Below are positions 34,109-43,498 of a stretch of DNA of 64,000 bases, piece after piece. The notes beneath the pieces were generated by a model that did no database searches, had not been told where the DNA came from, and saw only the letters and a list, made by a program, of their open reading frames with translations. Each line of letters begins with the position of its first letter. Positions within the stretch are counted from its first letter, which is position 1. A program made the position numbers and the translations under genes. The stretch is taken from assembly GCA_035575135.1 (NCBI GenBank), contig DATLYE010000012.1, positions 1 to 64,000 of the forward strand, in the 5' to 3' direction. The stretch is from JANWXD01 sp035575135 (GTDB lineage Bacteria; Acidobacteriota; Terriglobia; Bryobacterales; Bryobacteraceae).

Positions 34109-34906
34109 TCACTGGTTGTGGTCTTGCGGGGAGCTGCCGGCCGCGTGCGAAGGCCACCGCGGGGGTCGCTTCTCACGAAACGCTCTCACGCCCTCGGCAA
34201 AGTCCGGGGAGGCGAACGCGCGGGCCCGGAACGCGGAGGCGATCGGGGCGGCCTCGGCCAGAGAAAGCCCGCGCGTGCGGTGGACAAACTCAAGCCCGAG
34301 CCGCAAGGCCTCGCGGCTCGATGAAGCCAGCGCGACGGCAAGGTTGGCGGCGCGCTCGGCAAGCAGCGATGCGGGCGCCACCTCGTGGATCAGTCCGAGG
34401 CGCAAGGCCTCGGCCGCGCCAAACGTTCTTCCCGTCAGAGCCAGTTCGAGGGCCTGGCGCTCACCCACCGCCCAAGCCGCCGCACGGAAGACGACAAACG
34501 GCCACAGTCCCAGACGCACCTCCGTCAGGCCGAACATAGCTTCTTCGCAGGCCACGGCGATGTGTGCGTTGGCCACGAGTCCGGTCCCGCCGCCGAGGGC
34601 GGCTCCCTGGACCGCGGCGACGATCGGCTTGCGCAAGCGCAGCCCAACGGTGAACAGCTCTTCGTGAACTGCGGCTTGATCGGCGGCGCCGGGCGACAGC
34701 GCTTCGTCCAGATCCATGCCGGCACAGAACGACTTTCCTTCGGCTTCCAGCAAGACCGCACCGATCTTCGGGTCGGCCTCAGCCTGCTCGAAAGCGGCGA
34801 CCAGTTCGCGGCACATGGCGAACGTGAGGGCGTTGCGCTTTTCCGGTCGCGCAAGGGTCACGTGCAGGACGCCGCGTTCAAGGTGCTGTTTCAAGTTCCC
34901 CGTCAT
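34109..34906 (-). CDS. enoyl-CoA hydratase/isomerase family protein
   Basis: 265 residues from ATG 34906. Crotonase fold: LARPEKRNALTFAMCRELVA, GKSFCAGMDLDE (first oxyanion-hole Gly region), VQGAALGGGTGLVANAHIAV, and FGLTEVRLGLWPFVVFRA. The catalytic Glu pair of true hydratases is only partly evident, so methylglutaconyl- or isohexenyl-glutaconyl-CoA hydratase activity is inferred from context. Its start overlaps the AtuA-like small gene by 29 bp; last gene of the carboxylase operon. Confidence 0.87.
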   Translation of the reverse strand: MTGNLKQHLERGVLHVTLARPEKRNALTFAMCRELVAAFEQAEADPKIGAVLLEAEGKSFCAGMDLDEALSPGAADQAAVHEELFTVGLRLRKPIVAAVQGAALGGGTGLVANAHIAVACEEAMFGLTEVRLGLWPFVVFRAAAWAVGERQALELALTGRTFGAAEALRLGLIHEVAPASLLAERAANLAVALASSSREALRLGLEFVHRTRGLSLAEAAPIASAFRARAFASPDFAEGVRAFREKRPPRWPSHAAGSSPQDHNQ

Positions 34907-35216
34907 GGACTTCGATCTCCATGCGCAATAACGCCGCGCCGAGAGTCTTGCCCTGCGCATCCACGCGCAGGGAGACCGTGCCGCCCCCGCCCAGAGCTCC
35001 TCGCAACACGAAGTTGAGCGCGCCGAGGTTCGGCAGCTCGTAGCGCACCACTTCACCGCGCACGAGTTCGCCGAAGTGTTGCTTGACGCGTTCAGCGGTC
35101 ACTTCCCGCACGAGAATCGGGTAGTGCCGCTCGTCGTAGGCGATGAGACCGATGTTGGCCGTGTCGCCTTTATCGCCCGAACGGGCATGCGCGATCCTCG
35201 CCAGCGGAATCTTCAC
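34878..35216 (-). CDS. AtuA-related small protein (C-terminal domain of DUF1446 type)
   Basis: 112 residues: LARIAHARSGDKGDTANIGL, ITAERVKQHF-like helix, VRYELPNLGALNFVLRGALG, GGTVSLRVDAQGKTLGAALL. In some genomes this domain is fused to the C-terminus of AtuA; here it is a separate gene, with a 4-bp overlap. Probably forms a complex with the AtuA-like protein. Role in terpenoid or branched acyl-CoA breakdown is inferred from operon context. Confidence 0.85.
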   Translation of the reverse strand: MKIPLARIAHARSGDKGDTANIGLIAYDERHYPILVREVTAERVKQHFGELVRGEVVRYELPNLGALNFVLRGALGGGGTVSLRVDAQGKTLGAALLRMEIEVHDGELETAP

Positions 35217-36547
35217 TCGACGACCTCCACGCGCGGCTCGATCTCGTGTCTTGGAATCAGCGCAGGCCAGAAAGCGATGACCTCGTGCACGGCGGGACGG
35301 CCTTCCCCGTAGCCTGTGGCGGTAGGGGGGCCGCTCAACACCAGTGGGACCAATTCCCGCGTGAAGCGCTCGACGGCGCTCCGGTCGGGCCCACGGACGC
35401 CGATGCGCAGCTGCACCTCCGGCGGGTCCGGGGCCGGCGGTGCGGCGGGGCCGTGGCAGGCGCCTGCGCCGACGATCTCGGCGTGCACTTCGTCGAAGCG
35501 CAGCCCCAGCCTTTCAAGCCGCTCGCGGACGATTCGGGCGGCCGCTTGCGCCTTCGCGATCGCATCGGGCCAGCTGTAGACGAGCGTGCCGACGGACTTC
35601 CATCCGGCGGCGTAGCTGGCCGACAGCTTGAGAAACTCCGTCCGCGGCCGGCCGCGCACGCCCCAGACCCGCACGCGATCCGGGCCACAGTCTTCGAGGC
35701 CGATGGTGGTGAAATCCGCCACGCAGTCCGGGGTCACGTACCCGCGGGGATCGCCGATTTCGTAAAGCAACTGCTCCTTGACGGTGTGCCGGTCCACGCG
35801 TCCCCCCGTACCGGGCTGCTTGGTCACCACAAACGTTCCGTCGGGCTCGACTTCCAGGACCGGATAGCCGACGTCGGCCAAATCGGGCATGCTCTGCCAT
35901 CCCGCCTGGCAGTTGCCTCCGGTCACCTGCGCGCCGCACTCGATCAAGTGTCCTGCGACCGTGCCCGCAGCGAGCAGGTCCCAGTCGGTCTGGCCCCAGC
36001 CGAATTCGTGGATCATCGGGGCCAGCGCCAGCGAGGCGTCGGCGCAGCGTCCGGAAATGACCACGTCCGCGCCTGTAGCCAGGGCCTGCGCCAGAGGAAA
36101 CGCCCCGAGATAGACGTTCGCGCTCGACAGGCGAGCGCGGATGGCCGCAAGCGGTTCTCCCGTATCCAGGTTTCGCATCTCATAGCCTTTGGCGAGGAAT
36201 TCATCCATCCGGCCGAGGACATCGTCGCCCAGCACGACGGCGACTTTGAGCGAGGGCGCCAGGCGCCGCACCTCGCGCGCACAGGCCACCGGATTGACGC
36301 CCCCGGCATTGGCAATGACCCGGATACGGTGTGCGCGCAGCAGGGGCTCGAGACGAGCCATGAGCGGCGGAAAATCGCGGGCATAGCCCAGGGCCGGGTC
36401 GCGCTGCTTCTGTTTCTGAAGAATGGACATGGTCACTTCGGCCAAGTAGTCGAGCGTGAGGTAATCGAGGGGACCCTGTTCGACCAGGCGGACCGGCGCC
36501 TCCAGCCAGTCGCCCCAAAAGCCCTGCCCGTTGGCGATGCGGATCAT
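35213..36547 (-). CDS. AtuA family protein (DUF1446, acyclic terpene utilisation)
   Basis: 444 residues. RIANGQGFWGDWLEAPVRLV at the start, then LDYLTLDYLAEVTMSILQKQ, RVIANAGGVNPVACA, VVISGRCADASLALAPMI and CGAQVTGGNCQAGWQS. These are the conserved parts of AtuA, which is required for citronellol/geraniol catabolism in Pseudomonas but whose exact reaction is unknown. ATG 36547 chosen; a GTG precedes. It sits between the carboxyltransferase gene (14 bp) and the small AtuA-like gene (overlap). Confidence 0.9.
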   Translation of the reverse strand: MIRIANGQGFWGDWLEAPVRLVEQGPLDYLTLDYLAEVTMSILQKQKQRDPALGYARDFPPLMARLEPLLRAHRIRVIANAGGVNPVACAREVRRLAPSLKVAVVLGDDVLGRMDEFLAKGYEMRNLDTGEPLAAIRARLSSANVYLGAFPLAQALATGADVVISGRCADASLALAPMIHEFGWGQTDWDLLAAGTVAGHLIECGAQVTGGNCQAGWQSMPDLADVGYPVLEVEPDGTFVVTKQPGTGGRVDRHTVKEQLLYEIGDPRGYVTPDCVADFTTIGLEDCGPDRVRVWGVRGRPRTEFLKLSASYAAGWKSVGTLVYSWPDAIAKAQAAARIVRERLERLGLRFDEVHAEIVGAGACHGPAAPPAPDPPEVQLRIGVRGPDRSAVERFTRELVPLVLSGPPTATGYGEGRPAVHEVIAFWPALIPRHEIEPRVEVVE

Positions 36548-36560
36548 CACGCCCCGGCCG

Positions 36561-38192
36561 TCACAGCGTCTCCAGAGCCAAATGCTCGCGGTGCCCGCGC
36601 CAGGCTGTTACCTCGAGCGCGAAGGCCAGAACGTCCCGCGTCGCGGCGGGATCGATAATCGCGTCCACGTGGCCGCGGGCGGCGGCGTAGCGCGCATCGA
36701 GCCAGCGCTCGTAATCGGCGCGCGTCTTCTCGATGCGGGCTTCCAGTTCCGGCGGCAGCGGCTGCCCCGCCGTCCGGTACTTTTCGATCTCCGGCCCGTG
36801 GATGGCTTGAATCGCCGCATCTCCCTCCATGACACCGATGCGGGCGGTGGGCCAGGCGAACGTAAAGTTCGGATCGAAGCCCTGCCCCGCCATGGCGTAA
36901 TAACCCGCTCCACTGGCGTGGTTGATGGTGACCACGATCTTAGGCACGGTGGCGCAGGCCATGGTTTCCACCATTTCCGCGCCCGCGCGGATAATTCCGG
37001 CGCTTTCGGCCTCGACACCCACCATAAATCCGGAAACATCTTGTAAGTAAATCAGCGGCAGGCCGTGCCGTTCGGCCGTTTCGACAAAGTAAGCCACTTT
37101 GCGGGCCGACTCGGTATAGACGATTCCGCCGACGCGCGGACCGCTCCGGGTTTTGACGAATCCGCGGCGGTTGGCGATCACCGCCACGGGGCGTCCGCAC
37201 AAGCGCGCATTGGCGCAAAGCATCTCAGGGGCATATTCGGGCTGAAATTCCAGCCACTCGCCGGCGTCGAAGACGGCCTGCGTGATTTCCTCGACGTCGT
37301 AGGCCAAACGGTGGTCTTCAGGCAGGACGCCGTAGAGGGTTTCCGGGGCTTTGGCGGGCGGATTCCCTGAAACGCCGGGCGGGGGAGCGGGAAGATCGCG
37401 AAACCGGCTGCGGATCAGCTCGAGCGCATGCCCGTCATTTTCCGCAGCGTAGTGCGCGACGCCGCTCACGGAGGTGTGCAGTTCGGCTCCGCCGAGCGTC
37501 TCGGCATTCACCACTTGGCCGGTTGCGCCCCGCACGAGATTCGGTCCTCCGAGCCCCATGAAGCTGGTGCGTTTGACCATGATGATGACGTCGCTCAGCG
37601 CGGGCAGATACGCGCCGCCGGCGATGCAGGGGCCCATGACGGCGGCAAACTGCGGCACCTTCAACTTCCGGCGCATCAGGGAGTTGTAGTAGAAAATCCG
37701 GGCCGCGCCGTATTGGCCGGGGAAGATGCCATCCTGATAGGGCAGGTTGACGCCCGCCGAATCCACCAGATAGACGATGGGCACGCGGTTGCGCATGGCA
37801 ATCTCCTGGGCGCGGAGGATCTTGTGGATGGTCTCCGGCCACCACGCGCCGGCCTTCACCGTCGCATCATTGGCGACGATGACCGCGGGCCTCCCCTCGA
37901 TCTTGCCGACCCCCGTGACGACGCCCGCCCCCGGGGCCTGGCCGTCGTATTTGTCCCAAGCCACAAGCAGGCCGATCTCGAGGAACGGCGCCCCGGGATC
38001 GAGAAGCCTGGCGATGCGCTCCCGTGCCGTGAGTTTCCCTTCGCGATGCTGTTTTTCGACCTTGGCCGGACCTCCGCCGGCCCGCAGCCGCTCCTCCAAC
38101 CGGCGCACTTCTTCGACGAGACCGCGCATGTGGGCTTCGCGGGCGGCCAAAGCAGCTGTGCTCTGAGGGTTGGTCGTCACTCCTCCGGGCAC
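36561..38192 (-). CDS. acyl-CoA carboxylase, carboxyltransferase (beta) subunit
   Basis: 543 residues with two crotonase-like halves. First half: KLTARERIARLLDPGAPFLE, VYLVDSAGVNLPYQDGIFPG, AVMGPCIAGGAYLPALSD. Second half: GFVKTRSGPRVGGIVYTESA, LPLIYLQDVSGFMVG and the CoA-binding AGYYAMAGQGFDPNFTFAWP. Subtype is closest to methylcrotonyl- or geranoyl-CoA carboxylase. The biotin-carboxylase/BCCP alpha subunit is not encoded nearby, so it must lie elsewhere. First gene of a four-gene operon on the minus strand. Confidence 0.92.
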   Translation of the reverse strand: MPGGVTTNPQSTAALAAREAHMRGLVEEVRRLEERLRAGGGPAKVEKQHREGKLTARERIARLLDPGAPFLEIGLLVAWDKYDGQAPGAGVVTGVGKIEGRPAVIVANDATVKAGAWWPETIHKILRAQEIAMRNRVPIVYLVDSAGVNLPYQDGIFPGQYGAARIFYYNSLMRRKLKVPQFAAVMGPCIAGGAYLPALSDVIIMVKRTSFMGLGGPNLVRGATGQVVNAETLGGAELHTSVSGVAHYAAENDGHALELIRSRFRDLPAPPPGVSGNPPAKAPETLYGVLPEDHRLAYDVEEITQAVFDAGEWLEFQPEYAPEMLCANARLCGRPVAVIANRRGFVKTRSGPRVGGIVYTESARKVAYFVETAERHGLPLIYLQDVSGFMVGVEAESAGIIRAGAEMVETMACATVPKIVVTINHASGAGYYAMAGQGFDPNFTFAWPTARIGVMEGDAAIQAIHGPEIEKYRTAGQPLPPELEARIEKTRADYERWLDARYAAARGHVDAIIDPAATRDVLAFALEVTAWRGHREHLALETL

Positions 38193-38255
38193 TTTCTAGT
38201 GTAGTGTGCGGCGGCACGCCTTCACAGCAGGCGGAGTGTGCGCTAGCATAACGGC

Positions 38256-39320
38256 ATGCTGGGACTGGACGCCCGCGCGGCGCGCGCTGCCTGGACGGTC
38301 TTCCTGATCGGCCTCGCTGTCGTCATCGTGTACAAGATCCGGAGGACGATCCTGATTTTCACGCTCGCCATGCTGCTGGCGTATCTGCTGGCGCCCCTCG
38401 TAGACCTGATCGAGCGCGTGGCGCCGCGCAAATTGCCGCGCACGCTGCGCCTGGCGGTGGTGTACGCAGCGGTGGTTGCGCTAGTCATTGCGGGCGCCGT
38501 TTGGATCGGTTCGCGGATCGCGGCACAAGCCGTCGAGCTGGCGCGCCATGTGCCGGAGTGGCTGGCCAGGCCGGATCTGGCGGCGCGCCTGCCCGTGCCG
38601 GCGTGGGCCGAGCCGTGGAAGCAGCAGGCTCTGGAGGCGGCTCGGGAGCAGCTGGCGGCTCACGCCAAAGAGGCTCTGCCGCTACTGAGCGAAGTGGCGC
38701 AGCGAGCCGTTTCGCTGCTCACGAATCTTGGATTCGTCATTCTCGTTCCGATCCTCAGCTTCTTCTTCCTCAAAGACGCCGGAGCGGCACGCCAGCAACT
38801 GCTGGGGTGGGTGGGCGAAGGACCCGGGCGTTTGTTTGTCGAAGAGGTGCTCGGTGACGTGCACGTACTGCTCGGGCAGTTCATGCGCGCGCTGGTGCTG
38901 CTGGCGGCGGCGACCTTCGTTTTCTACGGCCTGTTTTTCTGGATCATCGGCTTGCCGTACGCGGCCCTGCTCGCGGGGCTGGCGGCCGCCCTCGAGTTCG
39001 TGCCCGTACTCGGCCCGCTGACGGCGGCGATTGCCATCCTGCTGGTGGCGCTGCTCAGCGGACAGCTGAAGATGGCGCTCTGGATTCTCGTTTTCCTCCT
39101 CGCTTACCGGCTGTTTCAGGATTACGTGCTCCAACCTTACCTGATGAGCGCGGGAGTGGCGCTTCATCCGCTGTGGATCATCTTCGGCGTGCTGGCCGGC
39201 GAACAGATCGCCGGGGTGGCGGGCATGTTCCTGTCCATCCCGGTGCTGGCGACGCTGCGAGTGATCGTGGTGCGGCTGAAAAAATCTTACGGCCGGCGGC
39301 TGGAGGTTGTCCGCTCATGA
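38256..39320 (+). CDS. AI-2E family transporter (UPF0118)
   Basis: 354 residues with about eight membrane segments. Typical pieces are the N-terminal TM pair, the amphipathic middle region (about 90-150), FVILVPILSFFFLKDAG, LPYAALLAGLAAALEFVPVL, GPLTAAIAILLVALLSGQLK and LQPYLMSAGVALHPLWIIFG. Family members are proposed exporters of AI-2, indole-like metabolites or Na+; the substrate here is unknown. The stop overlaps the next start (ATGA). Confidence 0.9.
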   Translation: MLGLDARAARAAWTVFLIGLAVVIVYKIRRTILIFTLAMLLAYLLAPLVDLIERVAPRKLPRTLRLAVVYAAVVALVIAGAVWIGSRIAAQAVELARHVPEWLARPDLAARLPVPAWAEPWKQQALEAAREQLAAHAKEALPLLSEVAQRAVSLLTNLGFVILVPILSFFFLKDAGAARQQLLGWVGEGPGRLFVEEVLGDVHVLLGQFMRALVLLAAATFVFYGLFFWIIGLPYAALLAGLAAALEFVPVLGPLTAAIAILLVALLSGQLKMALWILVFLLAYRLFQDYVLQPYLMSAGVALHPLWIIFGVLAGEQIAGVAGMFLSIPVLATLRVIVVRLKKSYGRRLEVVRS

Positions 39321-40267
39321 GGCGGCGCCTGGCGGCGGTTCTGGCGCCCTGGCCGCTGGCGGCGCATATGCTGAGCCTGAGCACGGGGGAGTTGCGAGTC
39401 GAGGAGAAGATGGGAAGTTACGAGCTGCGCATGCCGCTTTATGAGGTCGTGCACGTGCGCCACCCGGAGCGGGAGCTGGTGGCCGCCGTGCGATTTGCGG
39501 GAGCGCAGCTGCGGGAGTCCTCCTGCGCAGCCGACGAAGCGGCGGGAGCGTATCTGTGCCGGGCGACGTACGAATTTGCCGAGCCGGTGGAGGAAGTGGA
39601 GGTGGAATCGCGGCTGCACGCGGTTACGGTGCCGAACCATGTGCATCTGCTGCGGGTGGTCAAGGGCGACAAATCGGATCAGGCAGTCCTGGATCTGTCC
39701 TTTCCTCGAGCTACGCTCCGCTTCGAGCCCCCGACGGCCTTCGAGATCGCGCTGCGGCAGACCGGTGCGGGGATGCTGCGGGCGGCGGGAGGCGCCGCGC
39801 AGCTGCTGCTTGTAGTCGGGCTGGTGCTGGCCGCGCGCGGGCGGAGGGAACTGGTGGTGCTGGGAGCGATGTTCGTGCTGGGCGAGGCCGTCTCCTGCGT
39901 GGCGGCGCCCCATCTCGGACTCCGGCCCGCGGCGCGGTTCATCGAAGCGGCTGCAGCACTCACGATTGCCTACCTTGCCGCGGAGATTCTGCTGCTCCCT
40001 GCGGCCGGCGGCCGCTGGGCGGTGGCGGCCGTGCTGGGGACGTTTCACGGGCTGTATTTTGCGGAATTTGTCCGAACCTCAGGCTACCAGGCCGCCTGGG
40101 TGTTGCTGGGTGCAGCGCTGGCCGAGGTGGCGCTGCTGGCGGCGCTGGGAATCGCGTATCTGCGAGGCCTGCGTGCCGGCCTGCGGGCGCCCGTGACCCA
40201 GGTGGGCGCGGGCTTGCTCGTGGCACTGGGTCTGGTATGGTTCGGCCTCCGGTTGCGGTCAGGGTGA
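39317..40267 (+). CDS. HupE/UreJ-like membrane protein
   Basis: 316 residues. A signal-like start, an extracytoplasmic beta domain (about 20-150) and then six to seven hydrophobic helices (about 160-315) with GTFHGLYFAEFVRTSGYQAA. This histidine/glutamate-containing helix and the layout fit the HupE/UreJ_2 family (putative metal permeases or accessory membrane proteins). The second helix pair lacks the classical HPxxGxDH motif, so metal transport is not assured. ATG 39317 overlaps the AI-2E stop. Confidence 0.72.
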   Translation: MRRRLAAVLAPWPLAAHMLSLSTGELRVEEKMGSYELRMPLYEVVHVRHPERELVAAVRFAGAQLRESSCAADEAAGAYLCRATYEFAEPVEEVEVESRLHAVTVPNHVHLLRVVKGDKSDQAVLDLSFPRATLRFEPPTAFEIALRQTGAGMLRAAGGAAQLLLVVGLVLAARGRRELVVLGAMFVLGEAVSCVAAPHLGLRPAARFIEAAAALTIAYLAAEILLLPAAGGRWAVAAVLGTFHGLYFAEFVRTSGYQAAWVLLGAALAEVALLAALGIAYLRGLRAGLRAPVTQVGAGLLVALGLVWFGLRLRSG

Positions 40268-40342
40268 GAGAAGGCTGCCCAAAACGGTGGTGCGGCCTCG
40301 GCAGGACCCCAAGGCCCACCGCGGTCCGCGAAGGCGTCCCCT

Positions 40343-40960
40343 CTATTTGGCGAACCGTGCCCGGAACATCCCGCCGTACACTAACAGTCCGTTCCGCAGG
40401 CCCACGTACGGACCGAACGAAAGATTCCGGTGCAGGCGTATGTCGCCTGCGAGCACAACTTGAAACAGCGGTGTGACGGGAAGTTCTTTCAGTGTATACG
40501 TTCTCTCGGGTAGCGTCGCACCTTGAAAGGGTTCCGTCCGGCGATACGTAGCCTTGAACTGCGGACCCACGCCCGCGCCGAAGCCGAAACCGATGCTTCC
40601 CCGCGAGCGCGAAACGATATTCGCATATTTGGTTGCGAGGAACCCCGCCAGCCGTGCATTTGCGGTATAGAGTGACCCACTTCTTAAATCCCGGCCTTCT
40701 CCATCGAGCCGGAACAAAAGAAGCTGGAGAGAATAGCTCGGGGCGCCATTCTCATGGAAATGCGTCAGGCCGAGCGCATACGACCAGCCGGTCACTTCGC
40801 CGCGGTAGCGGTCCTGTACGGTATCCGCGATCGAATCCGGAAGCCGCGCATACGCCACACCTGCTTCAAAGCCGAAGTGGGGTCCGCCTTCGTCCTGAGC
40901 AGAGGCGCGCGAATTGCCAAGTGCGAGACTAAGGGAAAAGAGCAAAACAAATCTTCGCAT
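40343..40960 (-). CDS. outer-membrane beta-barrel-like protein
   Basis: 205 residues with a signal peptide cut near ASAQDEGG. The rest shows alternating amphipathic strands (GFEAGVAYARLP, WSYALGLTHFHENG, YSLQLLLFRLDGE, SIGFGFGAGVGPQFKATYRR) with the last strand ending in an aromatic-poor FRARFAK. It looks like a small outer-membrane barrel; no named family is recognised. It marks the left edge of a compositionally different block. Confidence 0.6.
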   Translation of the reverse strand: MRRFVLLFSLSLALGNSRASAQDEGGPHFGFEAGVAYARLPDSIADTVQDRYRGEVTGWSYALGLTHFHENGAPSYSLQLLLFRLDGEGRDLRSGSLYTANARLAGFLATKYANIVSRSRGSIGFGFGAGVGPQFKATYRRTEPFQGATLPERTYTLKELPVTPLFQVVLAGDIRLHRNLSFGPYVGLRNGLLVYGGMFRARFAK

Positions 40961-40981
40961 TTCCTTACTCCGGGGACATTT

Positions 40982-41140
40982 TTACGGCCGCGGGACGATC
41001 TGGTAACTGACGTCCTTCGAGGCGACCAGCCTCCCGTCCACGTAAAGGCGCAGCGGCGCCACCAGCATCGAGAGATATCCGAAAAATAGGTATGCGGCAC
41101 GGGCGAATGTCGCAACGCAGCCAGCTCGTGCGTTCTGACC
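40982..41140 (-). pseudogene. short relic of a membrane or Ig-like gene
   Basis: A minus-strand frame reads AYLFFGYLSMLVAPLRLYVD then GRLVASKDVSYQIVPRP and stops at 40982. The first part is hydrophobic, and the second resembles a beta-sandwich tail. No plausible start exists: the frame is closed by a TGA just upstream, next to the neighbouring gene's stop. It is probably a gene remnant between the barrel gene and the zinc-ribbon genes. Confidence 0.3.
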
Positions 41141-41150
41141 GTCACTCAGA

Positions 41151-42452
41151 CTAATCCGATATCACAATTCTCCGAATACGGTGCCCGTCAATCAAGTAGG
41201 CGATCGCACCCTGTTCGCAATATGATCTCACTACAGCGTCGTGAGGAAAAGTACCACCCACCTCGTTCTCATGGTCGAAGTATCCCTCACCTGCCCGAGC
41301 GACCCCCAAAAATGGGTGCCACACAGAGCTCTTCCCGCCTCGCATGGGCGCCTCTTCAGCCACCGTCGCAACCAGTCGAGGACCCTGAGACACGAACACG
41401 ATCAAAAGCTCCCTCGATTTTTGGTATACCTGAACGGCATAGTCGGTCGCTCCATCGCCATTGAAATCGCCCCACACACTAAACGGCGGCCATGGTCTCC
41501 CGACTTTACACACCTTGTCCTCCGCGGACTCGTATGCCGCGAAACCCCATCCAGGATAAGTCGCGTCCAGATAACGGCGGATAACCCGCCCGACATCCAA
41601 AACGCCCTTTTCTGACTCCGTTAGGCGCTCTCCTTCACCGCAGGGCTTGACGAGCGGCCGGCCGAAATCAGGATCACCCAACCACACGTTAACGCAGGGT
41701 TGGTTTCCGGTCATAAAAGTTCGGCCGGCCCAGAACCGCGCTCCTGAGCCTCTGTACAGACCCGGCGCCAGGTTTCCGTGGGGCCGCAGAATTATCGCCG
41801 CCTGCGGCCCCTTCGCCAGTTCTGTATACAGCGGGATTGGTGCACTCAACTCGCCATACCCGATCTGGTCACCGGAAGCCCAGGCTTCTATCTTACTCAC
41901 TGTAAAGTCTCGCTCATTCAGGCCCCGTTGATGCAATCGATTTATGTAAAACAACCTCTCCAATGTGGTACTACGAATGAACCAACTATCCCACAAATTA
42001 TCGATATTATCTGACTCACCACGCTTTCGCGAGACAAAAGCAACACGGGCTGGCAAAACGCGTACTCTCGCGTCGCCTACGGGTCCACTAAGGCGTTCGC
42101 CTTGGATGAGGCGGACATACTTTGAGCGGGCGTTGTCCTTAATCTCATCCAGCTCCTCCAGCGGAATTATCCTTGCAGGGCAACACACTACGAGGTACTT
42201 GCCGTCGCCCAGGCGAGTCTGTGTCAAGTCTAATCGGTTCCACCCCCTCTGCTCCCAAAACCAATAATGTACGGCGAGACCCGCAGCGAGAGACAAGATG
42301 CAGATCGCAGCAACGCCGAGGCGTCGCCGCCCGCTCAGCCGCAATGTCCTCGAACTCCCGACAACGGCCGCGGGCTCTACCAACGCCCTACCGCAGCGTA
42401 CGCAAAACCGTGTTCCGCTCCTGTTCTCCCAATGACAATGGCCGCACAGCAT
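41151..42452 (-). CDS. zinc-ribbon membrane protein with large extracytoplasmic domain
   Basis: 433 residues. Residues 1-24 form a zinc ribbon (CGHCHWENRSGTRFCVRCG), then one TM helix (about 45-65), then an exported domain of about 365 residues. Near residue 330 WGDFNGDGATDYAVQVY is an FG-GAP/VCBS-like Ca-binding repeat. No enzyme motif is seen. It shares the ribbon-TM-exported plan with three or four neighbours, suggesting a common complex. Last zinc-ribbon gene of the cluster, 125 bp after the M48 gene. Confidence 0.72.
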   Translation of the reverse strand: MLCGHCHWENRSGTRFCVRCGRALVEPAAVVGSSRTLRLSGRRRLGVAAICILSLAAGLAVHYWFWEQRGWNRLDLTQTRLGDGKYLVVCCPARIIPLEELDEIKDNARSKYVRLIQGERLSGPVGDARVRVLPARVAFVSRKRGESDNIDNLWDSWFIRSTTLERLFYINRLHQRGLNERDFTVSKIEAWASGDQIGYGELSAPIPLYTELAKGPQAAIILRPHGNLAPGLYRGSGARFWAGRTFMTGNQPCVNVWLGDPDFGRPLVKPCGEGERLTESEKGVLDVGRVIRRYLDATYPGWGFAAYESAEDKVCKVGRPWPPFSVWGDFNGDGATDYAVQVYQKSRELLIVFVSQGPRLVATVAEEAPMRGGKSSVWHPFLGVARAGEGYFDHENEVGGTFPHDAVVRSYCEQGAIAYLIDGHRIRRIVISD

Positions 42453-42576
42453 GTCACGATTTCCCCGAAGTTTCCCGAATACAAAACGAAAACGACGACA
42501 TCCTAGCCGTGTCTTTGCAACTCTACCGCTACGAACAGCTCTCTGCTCTTCCGCACCGAACGACAGGGGTGCGCGT

Positions 42577-43470
42577 TTAGCAATTGGCCTTCTCCACCGC
42601 GAACGCTTCGAGTTCCACTATGCGCTGCGTAATCCGCGGATGCGTGCTGAACACTGTACTCAGGAAGGCAAACACACCGGACATGGCGCTTTCCTGCTCC
42701 TTCAGAACGTCCACGTTCACTGCAGCCGTCAGAGCGCGGCTCCCGCAAGCCAGTGCAGCCAGACCCCGCATCGCCGCCTCACTCCGACCCGCGAGCCATA
42801 AGCCCACGCGGTCGGCACTGAGCTCGCAGGCTCGCGCATACGCCGGCCCAAGAAATGGGACAAATTTCGACGGCCACAGGAACAGGTTTCGCAAAGGACT
42901 CGTATGGCCGAGCGCGTGATGGCCAAGCTCATGTCCCAGCACGAACCCAAGCGACGGGAGCCCGCTCGCTAGCGTGACGTCGACCAAATCCCCGAGCAAA
43001 AGCACATACTTGTCGCGAAGCATCCTCACCGCAATGGCGTTCATTGCACCGTTACCATTCACGATGAATACCTCGGGCACTCTGCTCATTCTGAGTCTCT
43101 CACAGTATGTCGTGAACAGCTGAAAAATCTCCGGGAACTGCCCGGGCCGGACCTGAATTGAGTTTCCCAAAAGCTGAGCGCGGTAAAGGCGGTCTACGAT
43201 CCAGAGCGCGACTGCGACAGGAAGCACCACCCAGAAGAGCAGGAGTGCAATCCAGACGAACACCAGCCAAGCAAACACTGCTGCAGCCGCCGCGACCATA
43301 AAGTAAGCAGACTCTTTCGGGTGCCGCAGAGAGCTGATGGTCGGCAGCGCAGCTCCGGGCACCGCCTCCCCAGCCCCCCCGAATGAGAGCGCGCGCATTA
43401 GAGCGGCCCCGCAAGCACCGCAAAACGCGTCGCTCTCCATCACAGGTTCGTTGCACTGGGGGCACTTCAT
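42577..43470 (-). CDS. M48-family metalloprotease with N-terminal zinc ribbon
   Basis: 297 residues. Residues 1-24 are a zinc ribbon (CPQCNEPVMESDAFCGACG). Two membrane helices follow (about 60-105), then an Oma1/HtpX-like peptidase domain with VLGHELGHHALGHTSP (HExxH) and the third ligand in ACELSADRVG. The active site should be cytoplasmic or membrane-proximal. The ATG at 43470 follows GAGGAGG; the TTG at 43494 is rejected. Fusion of a regulatory ribbon to an M48 protease is unusual, and it sits among other ribbon proteins. Confidence 0.85.
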   Translation of the reverse strand: MKCPQCNEPVMESDAFCGACGAALMRALSFGGAGEAVPGAALPTISSLRHPKESAYFMVAAAAAVFAWLVFVWIALLLFWVVLPVAVALWIVDRLYRAQLLGNSIQVRPGQFPEIFQLFTTYCERLRMSRVPEVFIVNGNGAMNAIAVRMLRDKYVLLLGDLVDVTLASGLPSLGFVLGHELGHHALGHTSPLRNLFLWPSKFVPFLGPAYARACELSADRVGLWLAGRSEAAMRGLAALACGSRALTAAVNVDVLKEQESAMSGVFAFLSTVFSTHPRITQRIVELEAFAVEKANC

Positions 43471-43498
43471 CAATTCCTCCTCAGATCGAAACAAAACT

